A DNA stretch of 64,000 bases from Novosphingobium malaysiense (GCF_000802225.1 NZ_JTDI01000001.1:1037489-1101488), one strand, 5' to 3'. Numbered from the stretch's first letter, positions 50,951 through 61,153 are shown. Translations and numbers: made by a program. The notes: generated from the letters alone by a model not told the origin.

Positions 50951-51137
50951 TTCTGCAGTTATTTATTGCAGATCTTGGCCTCAATTGTTAATCGTGATCG
51001 TCCCGCTCGGATCGCCTTCCCTTCAGGCGATCCTGCGTTCCGCGGGCCCGGATCATCCTCGCCGACACCTTCTGCGAAGAAGATCCGGGCCATCGAACTC
51101 AGGATGTGGCAAATCCTGCCCGCGAACCTCAGGACGA

Positions 51138-51485
51138 TTATTGCAACGGTGGAAGTAGTCTGCCGAACCGGTCTCGAGGGATCATGGTTTCGAAGCATTG
51201 GCGGCTTGGTGAGAAGCCAAGGAAGCGAACGGCAGCCTCATTCAGCATTTGACCGAACTGCACACCCGCGTGCCCCTCTGCCTGCCAGGCGATCTGACCG
51301 CTGGTCTCAAGAAAGTGGTTGAGGACCAGATAAACGCTTGCGCCATTTGCCAAGACCAGTTGTCGAGTTTCAATCATGCACCCCCCGGCAGAAAGGTCAT
51401 AAAGAACGACCTTGCTCCGCAGTCCGGCCGCGATGCACTCGATCTCACGATCGGCAACTACCCGCTCATATTTGCGTTCATCCAT
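51138..51485 (-). CDS. PilZ-domain protein
   Basis: 115 residues from ATG 51485 (gggggaagg upstream). The PilZ pattern is visible: DERKYERVVADREIEC (R-x3-R region; the second Arg of the RxxxR motif appears as R in VADRE), then KVVLYDLSAGGCMIET (D-x-S-x-x-G motif) and GQIAWQAEGHAGVQFG. PilZ domains bind cyclic-di-GMP; the first motif here is irregular, so binding should not be assumed. Single-domain form of unknown target. Confidence 0.8.
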   Translation of the reverse strand: MDERKYERVVADREIECIAAGLRSKVVLYDLSAGGCMIETRQLVLANGASVYLVLNHFLETSGQIAWQAEGHAGVQFGQMLNEAAVRFLGFSPSRQCFETMIPRDRFGRLLPPLQ

Positions 51486-51683
51486 ATGCCTTCCCCCTAA
51501 ATGAGACGAAGAGAGCTTGCCGGTCAAAGGTAAAGTAACGGTAATCATCATCGCCAGTACAGCGAGTGAAAGTCATAACTCGATTTGATATATACGAACT
51601 TTCATTTCGTCGTATCGAGACAGCCCACTAAATCTACTTGGCGACCCGAGGGCACAGTCGACAACGGCCTGCTCCTATCCTTG

Positions 51684-51716
51684 ATCGACGGCCTCTTTGG
51701 GGCCGTCGATTTTTTA
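51684..51716 (+). terminator. Strong rho-independent terminator (possible small RNA upstream)
   Basis: ATCGACGGCC, seven-base loop, GGCCGTCGAT, then a run of six T: a 10-bp perfect stem. No rightward protein gene ends here, so it probably terminates a short non-coding RNA starting somewhere in 51550-51620 (AT-rich, near 51580-51600). Confidence 0.7.
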
Positions 51717-51839
51717 TCGCCATGGGACTTCCATTGCGGTGCGAGCTCGTCGAAAGGAGCAATAGATCTTGCACGCAATCATGCCATTCACACAGGCGGT
51801 TCGGCCACGCTGATACGGAGGTCAGCGCATCCTTGATCC

Positions 51840-52256
51840 TCAGCCGCCAATGTTCCGTTCGCGGACGAGACAGCGTCGAAACGCCGGCAGATGATTATTG
51901 CGCGAGGCATCCTGCAGGTTCTGAAAAACCTCTTTGACAGCCACGTCGTCGATCTGTGGGATCAGACGATCATAGAGGGCAATGTTTTCGATCTCTGCTT
52001 GAACGGCGCGTTCGCAGGCGGCTGCAAGCGATGACGGCTCGTTGCCCTGCCCCTCCCACCGGTTTTTAGGAATTTCGAAACCAAGCCGTGCCAACTGTCG
52101 TTCGATGGCCCGCGCGTGCCGTTGTTCGGCCGAGATGATGTTGCCGAACGGTCGGACCGCTCCAAATTTCTTGATGACTGCGGCAGACCCAGCTTCTCCT
52201 GAGTTGTCCGCAATGCCGCAAAAAACGTACGTTTGAGAGATGACACAGAACGCAAA
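51840..52256 (-). pseudogene. DUF2202 ferritin-like protein, 5'-truncated
   Basis: The frame is open from a TAA at 52257-52259 to the stop at 51840 but contains no ATG or GTG near its start; the first usable codon is TTG 52094. It encodes VIKKFGAVRPFGNIISAEQR then HARAIERQL and AVQAEIENIALYDRLIPQID then VFQNLQDASRNNHLPAFRRC, matching the di-iron-like E...E-x-x-H helices of DUF2202 proteins. The conserved first helix (E-Y-K-A) is missing, so the 5' end has been lost. Confidence 0.6.
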
Positions 52257-52843
52257 TTAATGCGCAAGTCCAAATGGTAAGGTCGTCGCTGTCAGAGGCG
52301 TTCGCGATGCCGCCACCTCTGAATGTGCAAGGCTGCGTATTGCGGGAGACCGCCTGATAGGAAGCACCAGGGTCGCCGACGCGTCTGCACCCTCGGACTT
52401 CCATCTTTCTCGTGACGTGCACATGTCTCCGATCCCGAAGCGCACGCGCATGCTCCGCACGTGGACCGCGACAACAATGGCATAGCTTGTGAGCCGCATC
52501 GGGGGCGGTAACGAAGCAACCGCCCGGTCTATCTTTCGAAAATGCTGATAATGGTACACCGAACGGGGCGGGGGGTAGAATGTGGGTTCATTTGCGCCGC
52601 TCGGTGCGAACCCATTATGTATTGAACAGTACGCCATTGCCATGGGGCATACGAAGGATGGGCGGCTGGCCGGGGAAGAAATTTAGTATAGTGGTTTTAG
52701 TGGTCTGGGATTACCTGTGTTTCAGCCACCCCCGTCGCCAAAATTGCTTTCAAGGCCGTGAGCTTCGAAGAGTGCTGCGTGTTGATTTGCCACGTGTCCG
52801 CGCCCGCATAAAGGCACCCCAGCATTGCCGAGCCGTGGCTGTC
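52257..52843. other. Region without a recognisable gene
   Basis: About 0.6 kb in which no frame has both a plausible start site and coding-like composition. The longest minus-strand frame (52257-52643) has no ribosome site or motif. Given the broken genes on the left this may be decayed sequence. Confidence 0.4.
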
Positions 52844-53587
52844 TCAAGAAGGCCGTTTGGTATCTAGGACACGTCTGCCGGTGACCTTCGTCATTAGATC
52901 GAGTGAAAATATGTGCGAATAGATATGTTGCAGCAAACCTCGTGTAGCCCATTTACCGAGGGTGAAAGGTTTCAGCTGTTTCAACTTTGTCTCATCGACA
53001 ATTTGAAAGCCCGTGAATGTTTGCATTTGAGAATCCGTGCCTCGAACTGTTGTCCGGCCGGCGACCAACAGGTCGGACTTCACCAGTTCGGCTACGAACT
53101 CACGGGTGCGTGCACCAGCTCGTTCGAACTCCTCACAAAAGCTGAGAGCGTCGCGGCAAACTTGTGTAGGTGCGCCCTCTGCAAATAATGGAGCACCGCC
53201 GGCGGCTTCGCCGACCAGGTCACTGGTTGGGTCGACACATAAAGCAAGCTCATTTCCAACATGGATCTTTGAGAGAATGAACGGATAGCGACGTGCATAT
53301 GCCGGCACATACGTGTCCGCCAGAACGTTCCCTTCGACATCTACAAAGTCATTGCAGCCCGGCCGTAGCCCCATCAAGGCCAAGGGGACGGGGTCGCGGT
53401 CGGCCGAGAACACAATCGGATATTGGTGCTGAACTATCCGAAATTCGTCGACGGTCAATGGGATCACGTTTTGGCGAGAAAGCCAAGAAATTCTGTCGCT
53501 CTTGCGACATGTCCAGTTCTTATGCCTGTTGCTTTCAAGAGGTTCTATTTTCGAGTAAAATAAAGGCTTGGCCTGCTGCCCCGACAT
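52844..53587 (-). CDS. SapC family protein
   Basis: 247 residues from ATG 53587, chosen for the aaggag six bases upstream (a TTG at 53593 is open in frame). The SapC-like pattern is present: VIPLTVDEFRIVQHQYPIVF followed by SADRDPVPLALMGL, NVLADTYVPAYARRYPFILS, FCEEFERAGARTREFVAELV and the end LKQLKPFTLGKWATRGLLQH. SapC proteins were first described next to S-layer proteins but their function is poorly known. Here it is isolated, upstream of the large autotransporter on the same strand region but separated by its terminator. Confidence 0.82.
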   Translation of the reverse strand: MSGQQAKPLFYSKIEPLESNRHKNWTCRKSDRISWLSRQNVIPLTVDEFRIVQHQYPIVFSADRDPVPLALMGLRPGCNDFVDVEGNVLADTYVPAYARRYPFILSKIHVGNELALCVDPTSDLVGEAAGGAPLFAEGAPTQVCRDALSFCEEFERAGARTREFVAELVKSDLLVAGRTTVRGTDSQMQTFTGFQIVDETKLKQLKPFTLGKWATRGLLQHIYSHIFSLDLMTKVTGRRVLDTKRPS

Positions 53588-53664
53588 CGGCAACTCCTTG
53601 TTTCGAAATATGGTGTTTTGTTTGAACGGCGTCGACGAATCGGATCAATGCCTGCTGCAAACAA

Positions 53665-53693
53665 TGAGGGCGCCAACTTGGTTGGCGCCCTCA
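53665..53693 (-). terminator. Long hairpin after the autotransporter gene
   Basis: TGAGGGCGCCAAC, TTG-type 3-nt loop, GTTGGCGCCCTCA: a perfect 13-bp stem 23 bp beyond the autotransporter stop. It is followed on the minus strand by TTGTTTGC, a weak T-tract. It probably terminates that gene and could block convergent transcription. Confidence 0.6.
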
Positions 53694-53715
53694 CATCGGA
53701 ACCTGTTAGAAGCTT

Positions 53716-56700
53716 TTAGAACTCGATCCCGATAGCAGATTGGATGGTTGCGACATTGTTGTGGCTGCCGAAGGCGTAGCTACCGCCCACGGAGATATTC
53801 ACCTTGCTTGCAATGCCGGTATTGAGACCTGCAGCTACGGTTGCGTAGCCCTTGGGGTTAACGCCCTTCAACGTGAAGGTGTTGGCGTTGGGATCTCCCA
53901 GATAGCCAACCGTCCGCGATGTACCTGCGTCACCTTGGAACGTGTAGGCCAGGCTGCCGTAAGGCCGGATCGTGAAGTCCTCGGTTTCCGACGCGACCGT
54001 AGTCAAGCGCACACCAATGGTGGGTTCGAACACACTCTTGCTCGCACTGTTGACGTTCAGCCCCAGACCTGCACCACCTTCTTCAGTGAACCCGTTCATG
54101 TGCCAATGGCGCAGAGCCAGTTCACCGAAAGGTACGACGTCAAAGCCGCCGTAGTTCAGGTTGTATGCAACCCCAACGCTGCCGTCCCATTCGTTGCCGC
54201 GGAAGTGGCCAGTGACATTACGAGACAGCAGGGTCAGGTCACGCTCTGCATCGAAAGTCGAGAAGCCGTAGACGAACTTCGCGTTGACAGTCAGCGGTCC
54301 GAAGCCTTGGGTCCAGTATGCACCGAGCGAGTAGGTATCGGCGTCGACACTCACCGGCTGTCCCTTGGCATCGACGTTGTGGCGTGCGTAACCGAAGCCA
54401 AATCCGAATGCGCCACTTTCTCCGTAAGCAACGTCGAGACCACCGGCAGCTCCGTAGCTGGTCGCATCGATCTTGGCCGCGCCTGAAGAGGTGCCGCCAT
54501 ACTTCGCGAAGTTGCCGATCGGCGTGAGCCACAGGCCCACCGATGCAGTCTGGTCATTTCGTCGTTGAGCAAGCCGATCAAGTTCGCCCTGGAATGCGAC
54601 GTTCTGCCGCAGGTTGGCCAGCGATCCGTAGATGGATGCCGAAGCCAGTTCGTCAAACACTTCGGCTGCCTGAGCGGCCGAAAGGTTCCAATCGAGATTG
54701 GAAACGATATTGGCGACATCCTGGATCTTGTTCAGCTGATCAAGGGACGAGTAGCTGCGCACCCCGGAGGCATCGTCCACCAGCACCTCAATTACACCAG
54801 GAATGGCATTATCGAGAGCCACTGCAGCCGATGCGGCATTCGGATTGCTCGCCGCCGTGGCATAGCTCTTACGAGTCGCTGCAACTTCAACCGTCTGTCC
54901 CGAAGTCGTCGCCGCGAGAGTGACGAACTGGGAATTCAGATTGCTAGTGACGGTCGGCGATCCGGTGATTGTTCCACCAACAGTGAACAACTCCATGCTC
55001 TCGTCGCCAGCGAAGATCGAGCCAGTCGGCACATAGACCTGAAGATTGCCTTCAAGGTTAAGATCGCCGCCAACCGAGATCGACGATGGCGAGTTAATCG
55101 ACACTCCCGCCGCGTCAGGAGTAGTGTAGGCCACTCCCGAACCGGCCAGCACAGTTGTGATCGGCGCTAGGAAATCCGGTGAAGTGGAGACCGGCGCGAC
55201 CGGCGTCTTCACCAGTGTACCATTCAAGCCGACCGCGAGGGTGCCAGTCGACGAGAAGTCGCCCGAAACAACGAAGTTCGCGCCGTCGACGGTGGGCGTG
55301 GTAGCCGTAATGCTGGCACCCGAGCCGGTGTTCTCGGGAACATTAAGAAGACCGACTACCAACGTCCCGTCGCTACCAACGTTGACGCTGCCATTGAGGC
55401 CAAAGGCTCCGTCAGCAACCGGTGTTATCTGCGCGACGCCAGAGTTGACGTTGAGCGCAAAGCTGCCGCCAGTTGCCCCACCATCCAGACCACCTGACCA
55501 CGAAGCGACCGCGTTGGTAGCGCTGACCGGCACATAGGCCGGGCCAGACAGGATCAGTGATCCGCCGTTTACGTTCACCACCGTATCAGTATCGTTCTCG
55601 GCAAAGAACGAGCCGGTCGTTTCCGAACCGTCATTGAGGTTAATCGTCGCCGACACATCGCTGGTCTTGTACGATTGGTCGCTGGCGTAGTCGTAGTAAT
55701 CCGCACCACGGACGTAGACGTTGCCGGTCAGCATACCGTTCTGGTCAACCGTATAGGTCTGGCTCGCAAGCGTGGCCGAAGGCGTAAAGACCGGATCGGG
55801 GTTAGACGTTGACGTCGAGGTAATGGTCTGAACGGTCGTCCCGTTCTCGACAGAGGCACCGAGGTAAATGGAGCCCGACATGGTGTCGTCACCGATGGTG
55901 CCGCTGTTGGTTACCGACCCGTTGGCACCCACCACTTCGACGCCATAGGTCGAGCCACTGTTATCGACAGAAGCCGTGCCGCCAATGGGAGTAAAGGTCG
56001 ACGTGTTCGTGATGGTGTGCGTGGATGGGCTGAGATTGGCCCAGTCGTTATCAACCGAGCTATAGGAGGCGGCAATACCGCCAGCATAAGCCCCCAGGGA
56101 GTATGCTTCCCCGGTATTGGTCACATTGGCCGAAGCCAGACCTTCAGCTTCGGCGTAGCCATCGATAATGCCATCATTGACTACACTTGCGGTTCCGCCC
56201 ACCGGCGTGGAACTGGATGTAGAGGTCTGGGTGCCTGATCCCGACGCATCATAGGTCCTGGTTGTGGTAGTGGTGTAATCCGAGCTGCTGCTGTTCGCGT
56301 AGACAGAACCTCCCACCCGCGAACCGGCGGCGATAGTTACATCCGCGCCTTCTAGGCCGCCGGCGTAAACATTTTGTACGCTCGGTGCAGTAGAACCAAT
56401 GCCCTGCTGCTGCATATCCGCCGACGTATCGACAAGGACCGATGCTGTGCCACCAGTCGTCGTGTAGGTCGAGGTGGAAGTGGAGCTCGTCAGCGTCGAA
56501 GCTGCGGTCCCAACACCGGCATAGTCATACTCGGACGAAGAGTCCGAACCGTAGCCGAACGCGTCCGCATAGACGTCAGATACCACCTGGCCCTGGATCG
56601 AGGCGCTGGCACTTCCACGCGCAGCGTCCACGTACACGTAGCTCACCATGCCATCGACGTTTGCGCTGGCGTCGCCGGACGCTGCTGCGGCTGCCGTCGA

Positions 56701-59205
56701 ACTGGTGTACTTTATCACACGGCTCGAAGTGTCATCCGCGGGATCATAGGCGTAGACATTGCTGTCGCTGGACGACGTGTCATATCCGCCAGCTGACACA
56801 TAAAGGCCGCCATTGATGATCGCGCCGGCGTCGATTTGGGAAGCAGCCGAGGCGACACCGGTAACGGCAAGCGAACCGTTCACAACGCCTGTCCCCGTCA
56901 CGTCACCTACTGCTTCACCGCCCTCAGTCGTGGACGAGGCGCTATTCTGCACGTCGTTTTGAACTTGTACGAGCGAGGCGCCGACTGACCTGCTATTAAC
57001 TTGGTGGTCGGTCTGCGAATTTACGATGCCACTTGCGGCGGAACTGACCGATCCGTCCACAGTGCCCGAGACAGTAACCGTGCTTCCAGTGGTACCATTG
57101 GACGAAACGTTCTGTGTCCCGAAGTAATCATCAGAGACGTGACCACTGACATCGACCGTGCTGGTGCCTTCAGCGGACGTGGTCGAGGTCGTTTCCGTAT
57201 AGCTGTAAGTCGCGCTGTTGTTGGCCGGAGTTGCGGCATCGGCTACAGTCACAGCCTCATAGGTCCAGTCCTCTTGCGAGGTGCCTACGCCTTGTCCAGC
57301 CGAGGATGCAATCGAGCCATAGATGGTTCCAGAAGCGTCGACTGTGCTGTTCCCGGATGCATTCTGCGTAATGTTGCCTTCGGAAATCGGCGAGAAGCTG
57401 ACTTCACCGTTGGTTCCTGAATAGGTACCGGTGATGTCGCCGGAAATGCCGGTGGTCGTGCCGGAGAACGTCGCCGTGTTCGTGACGGTCGTGACGCCGT
57501 CTGCGGTAGCAGTCGTCTGGCTCGAATCGTAGCTGCTGTCTGTCTGCGAGCCGCCGGTGGCAACGTAGGTCGAGCCCGTCACCTGACCGCTGTTAGTCAC
57601 ATCAGCGCCGGTGACACCAAATACGCTGACATTGCCCTGAGTATACCCGGCATTGGAGAACGAACCCGCACCGCCTGCAGTCGACGAGTTAGCATTCCCA
57701 CTGTAGGTGTAGTCACCGGTGACCGGATCGGTAGCTACGCTGGTCGTGGTGGTCGAGAAGTTCGTACCGGGCTGAGCATCGACATACACGTTGCCGTTGA
57801 CAATGCTCGAAGCGTCAACCGAAGCGGAAGCATCACCGTTGCCAAATGCACTGAGATTTCCATCGACCGTTACTGCCGGTCCGACAGCAATCGAAGCATC
57901 ACCTGCAGTGTAATTCGAGCTCTGCGAGTCGACGGTCTTTCCGTCAGCGGACGTATAGTCTGAAGTCAGAATATAGTCGGCGCCAGTTTGCTGGTCAGCA
58001 GTAATACTGCCGGCAACGTCGCCATTGGCTACTACTGATGCGCCGGCATCGCCGGTCGCGGAGATGTCGCCATCAACTGAGCCGCCAGCATCCACCGTAA
58101 CATCCGCTGCGCCGCCCGCGCGGACATCGGCGTAAGAATAGGTCGTGCCGGTGACGGTGCTGGCAGCGTCGAGTGTTTCCGTCGACGTCTCATTGTGGTC
58201 CGTAGCGGTAGAGTAAGCCTGGATGCCATTGACACCAACATTGCCGGCAACCTCGACAGTGGCACCACCGGAGCCATCGGCATAGACGCGCGTAACGTCA
58301 CCTTCGCTCGAGATCGTCACATCGGCTGCGCCTTCCGAAGCGGTATAGCCATATTCGTATGTGGTCGTCGTTGCGTCAGCTGCGGCTGCCTGGCTGGCAC
58401 TGACAAATGTTGCGTTGCTGCTACCAGCGATGGCAAAAACATCGCCAGCGGTTGCACCGACATTGACGGTGGAATCACCCTCGGCCGAGTAAGCATAAAG
58501 GTGCGCAGGCGTGACACCATCGGCAAGCATTGCATCGCCATTCTGGTCGATCTGTGCGTTTCCGCTGGTGTAGGTCGTGGTCGTCACACCGCCGGCAGTG
58601 TCGCTGCTGGCTTTGGAAAGCGCTAGAGCGGTTGCCCCGTAGTATGGGCTGGATGCGATGATCGACCCACCAGCGGCGGTCGTCACCGAGACGTCACCGT
58701 AGCCCGATGCATTGATCGAGCCGTAGACGGTACCGCCGTTTGTTATGGATACGTCATCGCCAAACCCGGTGGCCTGGATGCCATTGGTGACGAGACCGTT
58801 GTTCGTAACGGTCGCAGTGTTCCCGGTAGCACTCGCACCGGCGCCGTTCAGCCGCACGCCGACGCTGTCAGTCACACTGCCAGTCGCAACTACGCCAAGA
58901 TTACCGGCGTTCACCAAGCTGATGGCACCATCACCCATTCCCGTGCCGAGCGGACTAAGCACGACATTCGCGCCCCCGGTAACCACGGCAGGCGACCCGA
59001 AGCTGATCGCTATGTCTGCAGAGGGCGTATTTTCTGCAGCTACGATCGCGGCGTTGACGTTGGTTACGGTCTCGGAGGACGACACGTCCACACTTTGCGC
59101 ATGCGCGCCATTCGCATTTAACGATACTAACGCAGTCGTGATAGCAAGTGCCGTTCTGCGACGACGCACGCGGCCGGAATTAGCCGACGCAATATTGAGA
59201 TGCAT
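53716..59205 (-). CDS. Large autotransporter (type V secretion) with repetitive passenger
   Basis: 1829 residues from ATG 59205 (gggggg upstream). An extended signal region with RVRRRRTALAITTALVSLNA precedes cleavage near GAHAQS. The passenger (about 40-1500) is Ser/Thr/Gly/Ala/Asp-rich, built from irregular repeats of about 50-90 residues in which a TTTxTYxxS-type strand is followed by GGxASV and a DGxVxxxxYVxA-type turn, suggesting a long beta-helix; I see no cysteine. A linker with ALDNAIPGVIEVLVDDASGV and ELASASIYGSLANLRQN leads to the about 270-residue beta-barrel (LWLTPIGNFAKYGG ... QSAIGIEF), ending in the canonical aromatic Phe. Likely a surface adhesin or biofilm factor. Confidence 0.88.
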   Translation of the reverse strand: MHLNIASANSGRVRRRRTALAITTALVSLNANGAHAQSVDVSSSETVTNVNAAIVAAENTPSADIAISFGSPAVVTGGANVVLSPLGTGMGDGAISLVNAGNLGVVATGSVTDSVGVRLNGAGASATGNTATVTNNGLVTNGIQATGFGDDVSITNGGTVYGSINASGYGDVSVTTAAGGSIIASSPYYGATALALSKASSDTAGGVTTTTYTSGNAQIDQNGDAMLADGVTPAHLYAYSAEGDSTVNVGATAGDVFAIAGSSNATFVSASQAAAADATTTTYEYGYTASEGAADVTISSEGDVTRVYADGSGGATVEVAGNVGVNGIQAYSTATDHNETSTETLDAASTVTGTTYSYADVRAGGAADVTVDAGGSVDGDISATGDAGASVVANGDVAGSITADQQTGADYILTSDYTSADGKTVDSQSSNYTAGDASIAVGPAVTVDGNLSAFGNGDASASVDASSIVNGNVYVDAQPGTNFSTTTTSVATDPVTGDYTYSGNANSSTAGGAGSFSNAGYTQGNVSVFGVTGADVTNSGQVTGSTYVATGGSQTDSSYDSSQTTATADGVTTVTNTATFSGTTTGISGDITGTYSGTNGEVSFSPISEGNITQNASGNSTVDASGTIYGSIASSAGQGVGTSQEDWTYEAVTVADAATPANNSATYSYTETTSTTSAEGTSTVDVSGHVSDDYFGTQNVSSNGTTGSTVTVSGTVDGSVSSAASGIVNSQTDHQVNSRSVGASLVQVQNDVQNSASSTTEGGEAVGDVTGTGVVNGSLAVTGVASAASQIDAGAIINGGLYVSAGGYDTSSSDSNVYAYDPADDTSSRVIKYTSSTAAAAASGDASANVDGMVSYVYVDAARGSASASIQGQVVSDVYADAFGYGSDSSSEYDYAGVGTAASTLTSSTSTSTYTTTGGTASVLVDTSADMQQQGIGSTAPSVQNVYAGGLEGADVTIAAGSRVGGSVYANSSSSDYTTTTTRTYDASGSGTQTSTSSSTPVGGTASVVNDGIIDGYAEAEGLASANVTNTGEAYSLGAYAGGIAASYSSVDNDWANLSPSTHTITNTSTFTPIGGTASVDNSGSTYGVEVVGANGSVTNSGTIGDDTMSGSIYLGASVENGTTVQTITSTSTSNPDPVFTPSATLASQTYTVDQNGMLTGNVYVRGADYYDYASDQSYKTSDVSATINLNDGSETTGSFFAENDTDTVVNVNGGSLILSGPAYVPVSATNAVASWSGGLDGGATGGSFALNVNSGVAQITPVADGAFGLNGSVNVGSDGTLVVGLLNVPENTGSGASITATTPTVDGANFVVSGDFSSTGTLAVGLNGTLVKTPVAPVSTSPDFLAPITTVLAGSGVAYTTPDAAGVSINSPSSISVGGDLNLEGNLQVYVPTGSIFAGDESMELFTVGGTITGSPTVTSNLNSQFVTLAATTSGQTVEVAATRKSYATAASNPNAASAAVALDNAIPGVIEVLVDDASGVRSYSSLDQLNKIQDVANIVSNLDWNLSAAQAAEVFDELASASIYGSLANLRQNVAFQGELDRLAQRRNDQTASVGLWLTPIGNFAKYGGTSSGAAKIDATSYGAAGGLDVAYGESGAFGFGFGYARHNVDAKGQPVSVDADTYSLGAYWTQGFGPLTVNAKFVYGFSTFDAERDLTLLSRNVTGHFRGNEWDGSVGVAYNLNYGGFDVVPFGELALRHWHMNGFTEEGGAGLGLNVNSASKSVFEPTIGVRLTTVASETEDFTIRPYGSLAYTFQGDAGTSRTVGYLGDPNANTFTLKGVNPKGYATVAAGLNTGIASKVNISVGGSYAFGSHNNVATIQSAIGIEF

Positions 59206-59614
59206 AAAGCCCCCCGTTAAAAAGACATTAAAATTTTGAAATAGAGACCGGAACGGTCGCCTGTTAATAACAACCTTTATTAGCCTCAGTCCCGCCTAGT
59301 AGAACCAATGCCTCTCACCGGCTATTAATTTCAGGTGCATTTTATACAGGAACAAAGTGCAATCTAGAACTGCATGCATTTTTTACGTGCAGTTATTGCG
59401 TTCTTAATTTGCTTGCAGGTCATTGCGTGTCGGCTAAGGGACTAACCGCTTCTTGCGGTTGACCGATGACAGCTTGGAAAATTCTGCAGAACAGCACCTT
59501 GGGTCGCATAGCTTTTTTGCTTAATAAGTCAGGCGAAATGTCGCCGATGATTGGCAGCAACGGCAGTATTCCCGTCTCTGAAGAGGGAACCGCGACAGTA
59601 AGGGATAGTTCTAA
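59206..59614. promoter_or_regulatory. AT-rich divergent region between autotransporter and first MarR-like gene
   Basis: 409 bp with no gene; markedly AT-richer than the core genome. It must hold the autotransporter promoter (leftward) and probably that of the regulator gene (rightward). The tgcatgcattttttacgtgc stretch near 59370-59390 includes a TGCATGCA palindrome, a possible binding site. Confidence 0.4.
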
Positions 59615-60079
59615 ATGGCAACGGCAGATAATTTCTCAGGCTTTTTCTGCGGCTGCGCCAGCACCATGACTGAGCAGGGAACTTCTAACCAAGATCCTGT
59701 CATGGGTAATGCGAACTTGTATAATTCTAAACTTATAGAATCCTTGTTTTTAATGATGTTGAATGTCGACGCTAATTTACGGGCGTCATTCGGCACCAGC
59801 CTTTTAAGCCACGAAGCTAGGCTTGCGCTTCAAGTATCTATTCACGACAATGTGATCGTCAAGGAAGCTGCAATTTCGTCTCTTCTTTCAGATCGCGCCT
59901 TCCATGAATTGATTAAGCGCCTTTCAGATGATGGAATTATTGAGCTTCAGCCGAATCCTAACGACAAACGGTCAAAATCCATTGTAATGAACGACGAGTT
60001 TTCTGACTTTTTATGTTCTCAGTTTCAAGAACAATTAACATCCCGTGCAAATGACTCGCAATCGGATGAGGTTGAGTGA
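59615..60079 (+). CDS. MarR-like winged-helix regulator (first of a tandem pair)
   Basis: 154 residues from ATG 59615; ATG 59666 is an alternative without a ribosome site. The conserved core is LRASFGTSLLSHEARLALQV, then VKEAAISSLLSDRAFHELIK then RLSDDGIIELQPNPNDKRSK, a winged helix with the MarR-type 'D.R...' wing turn. It is a clear paralogue of the gene at 60380. Divergent from the autotransporter, it is a good candidate for its regulator. AT-rich codon use suggests horizontal transfer. Confidence 0.7.
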   Translation: MATADNFSGFFCGCASTMTEQGTSNQDPVMGNANLYNSKLIESLFLMMLNVDANLRASFGTSLLSHEARLALQVSIHDNVIVKEAAISSLLSDRAFHELIKRLSDDGIIELQPNPNDKRSKSIVMNDEFSDFLCSQFQEQLTSRANDSQSDEVE

Positions 60080-60379
60080 CACGTAAACCGGGACGGCGCC
60101 GGCCACGACCTATTAATAGCGCCATCAGTTCGAAGAGGAACGCTATCCATCAACTACCCGCCATCGGCGCATCTGTGTGCGCCACGTGGTCGGTTCGCTT
60201 TTCCCTGCTCGACTGGCAGGAGATCGCCCCGCCGAACAATTGCATATCGGCACGAAGCAACAGCGCGTGTTTTCGCCACCCCCGTAAAAATCCCGGGTTC
60301 CAGTGCGAGGCTCAAACCGGCAAACGCAGCTAAACACCGCAACACTTACAAAATCGTTAGAAATTGAGATGCAATTACT

Positions 60380-60922
60380 ATGAATGCAGCAAACTCTCTT
60401 TCCGCTAATCATGATGATGAACATGAAGAGGAATTTGAAAGCTTCAAAGACAAGAAGATATTTCCTCAGGGCGATTCAAATGTCATACAGATACATGTAG
60501 AAGGAGTAATTGCAAAGCTACTCAAGATAGATGAGCAACTGCGCCAATCATTCGGCCATAACCTTCTAAGCCACGAATTTCGATTGATCCTTCAAGTCGC
60601 GATTCGTGAGAGTCGGAACGTGAAGCAAGCTTCACTTGCCTCCTTGTTATCCGGTCGTGCTTTTCACGCGCTATTAAAGCGGCTTGCACAGTGCGGTATT
60701 ATTCAATTCGCCTCAAATCCGAGCGACCGTAGGTCCAAAAATATCACTCTGGCCGGCGATTTCGAGAATTTCTTGTACACGCAACTCAGCGGATTGTTCG
60801 CTTCGCCCAAGGAAAAAGGGAAACAAGAACTCGACTTTAACCTCGCCGACCAATCGTTGCGAGATCCTGCCCATACCTCCAAGGCCAATATTGTAAGTCT
60901 TCAGAGCCCGCGCCGGGCATGA
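60380..60922 (+). CDS. MarR-like winged-helix regulator (second of a tandem pair)
   Basis: 180 residues. Core LRQSFGHNLLSHEFRLILQV, then VKQASLASLLSGRAFHALLK then RLAQCGIIQFASNPSDRRSK, aligning without gaps to the gene 300 bp upstream, so the two arose by duplication. It has a longer acidic N-terminus (ANHDDEHEEEFESFKDKK) and a C-terminal tail of about 40 residues that the first copy lacks, which could give different partners or ligand responses. The 300 bp between the two genes hold nothing recognisable. Confidence 0.72.
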   Translation: MNAANSLSANHDDEHEEEFESFKDKKIFPQGDSNVIQIHVEGVIAKLLKIDEQLRQSFGHNLLSHEFRLILQVAIRESRNVKQASLASLLSGRAFHALLKRLAQCGIIQFASNPSDRRSKNITLAGDFENFLYTQLSGLFASPKEKGKQELDFNLADQSLRDPAHTSKANIVSLQSPRRA

Positions 60923-61153
60923 AAGTGTTGCTTGGTCTGGTGCCGCGGCGAACGAGATGGCGAATAGCCATCCTTCACCGAAATTAACGCATAATCGCAA
61001 ATGCGATGCGAAAAAAATGGGGGGAGCGCCACCTCGTCTTTTCGGGTCTCCGCCCGACGCATTCGTTGGCCGTCCAATCATGCATGGAATGTGCTGGTTG
61101 CGGTGAGATTTCCAGTTTCCTCTCAATGATCTGATTGCGCAGGGCGTATACGC

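Noticed and set aside
52257..52643. Minus-strand 128-codon frame
   Set aside because: No ribosome site, atypical composition, and no recognisable motif; probably non-coding.
53716..59205. Ordinary tandem repeats or CRISPR-like array in the autotransporter region
   Set aside because: The repeats are irregular protein-level repeats within one open frame, with no conserved direct DNA repeat and spacer structure.
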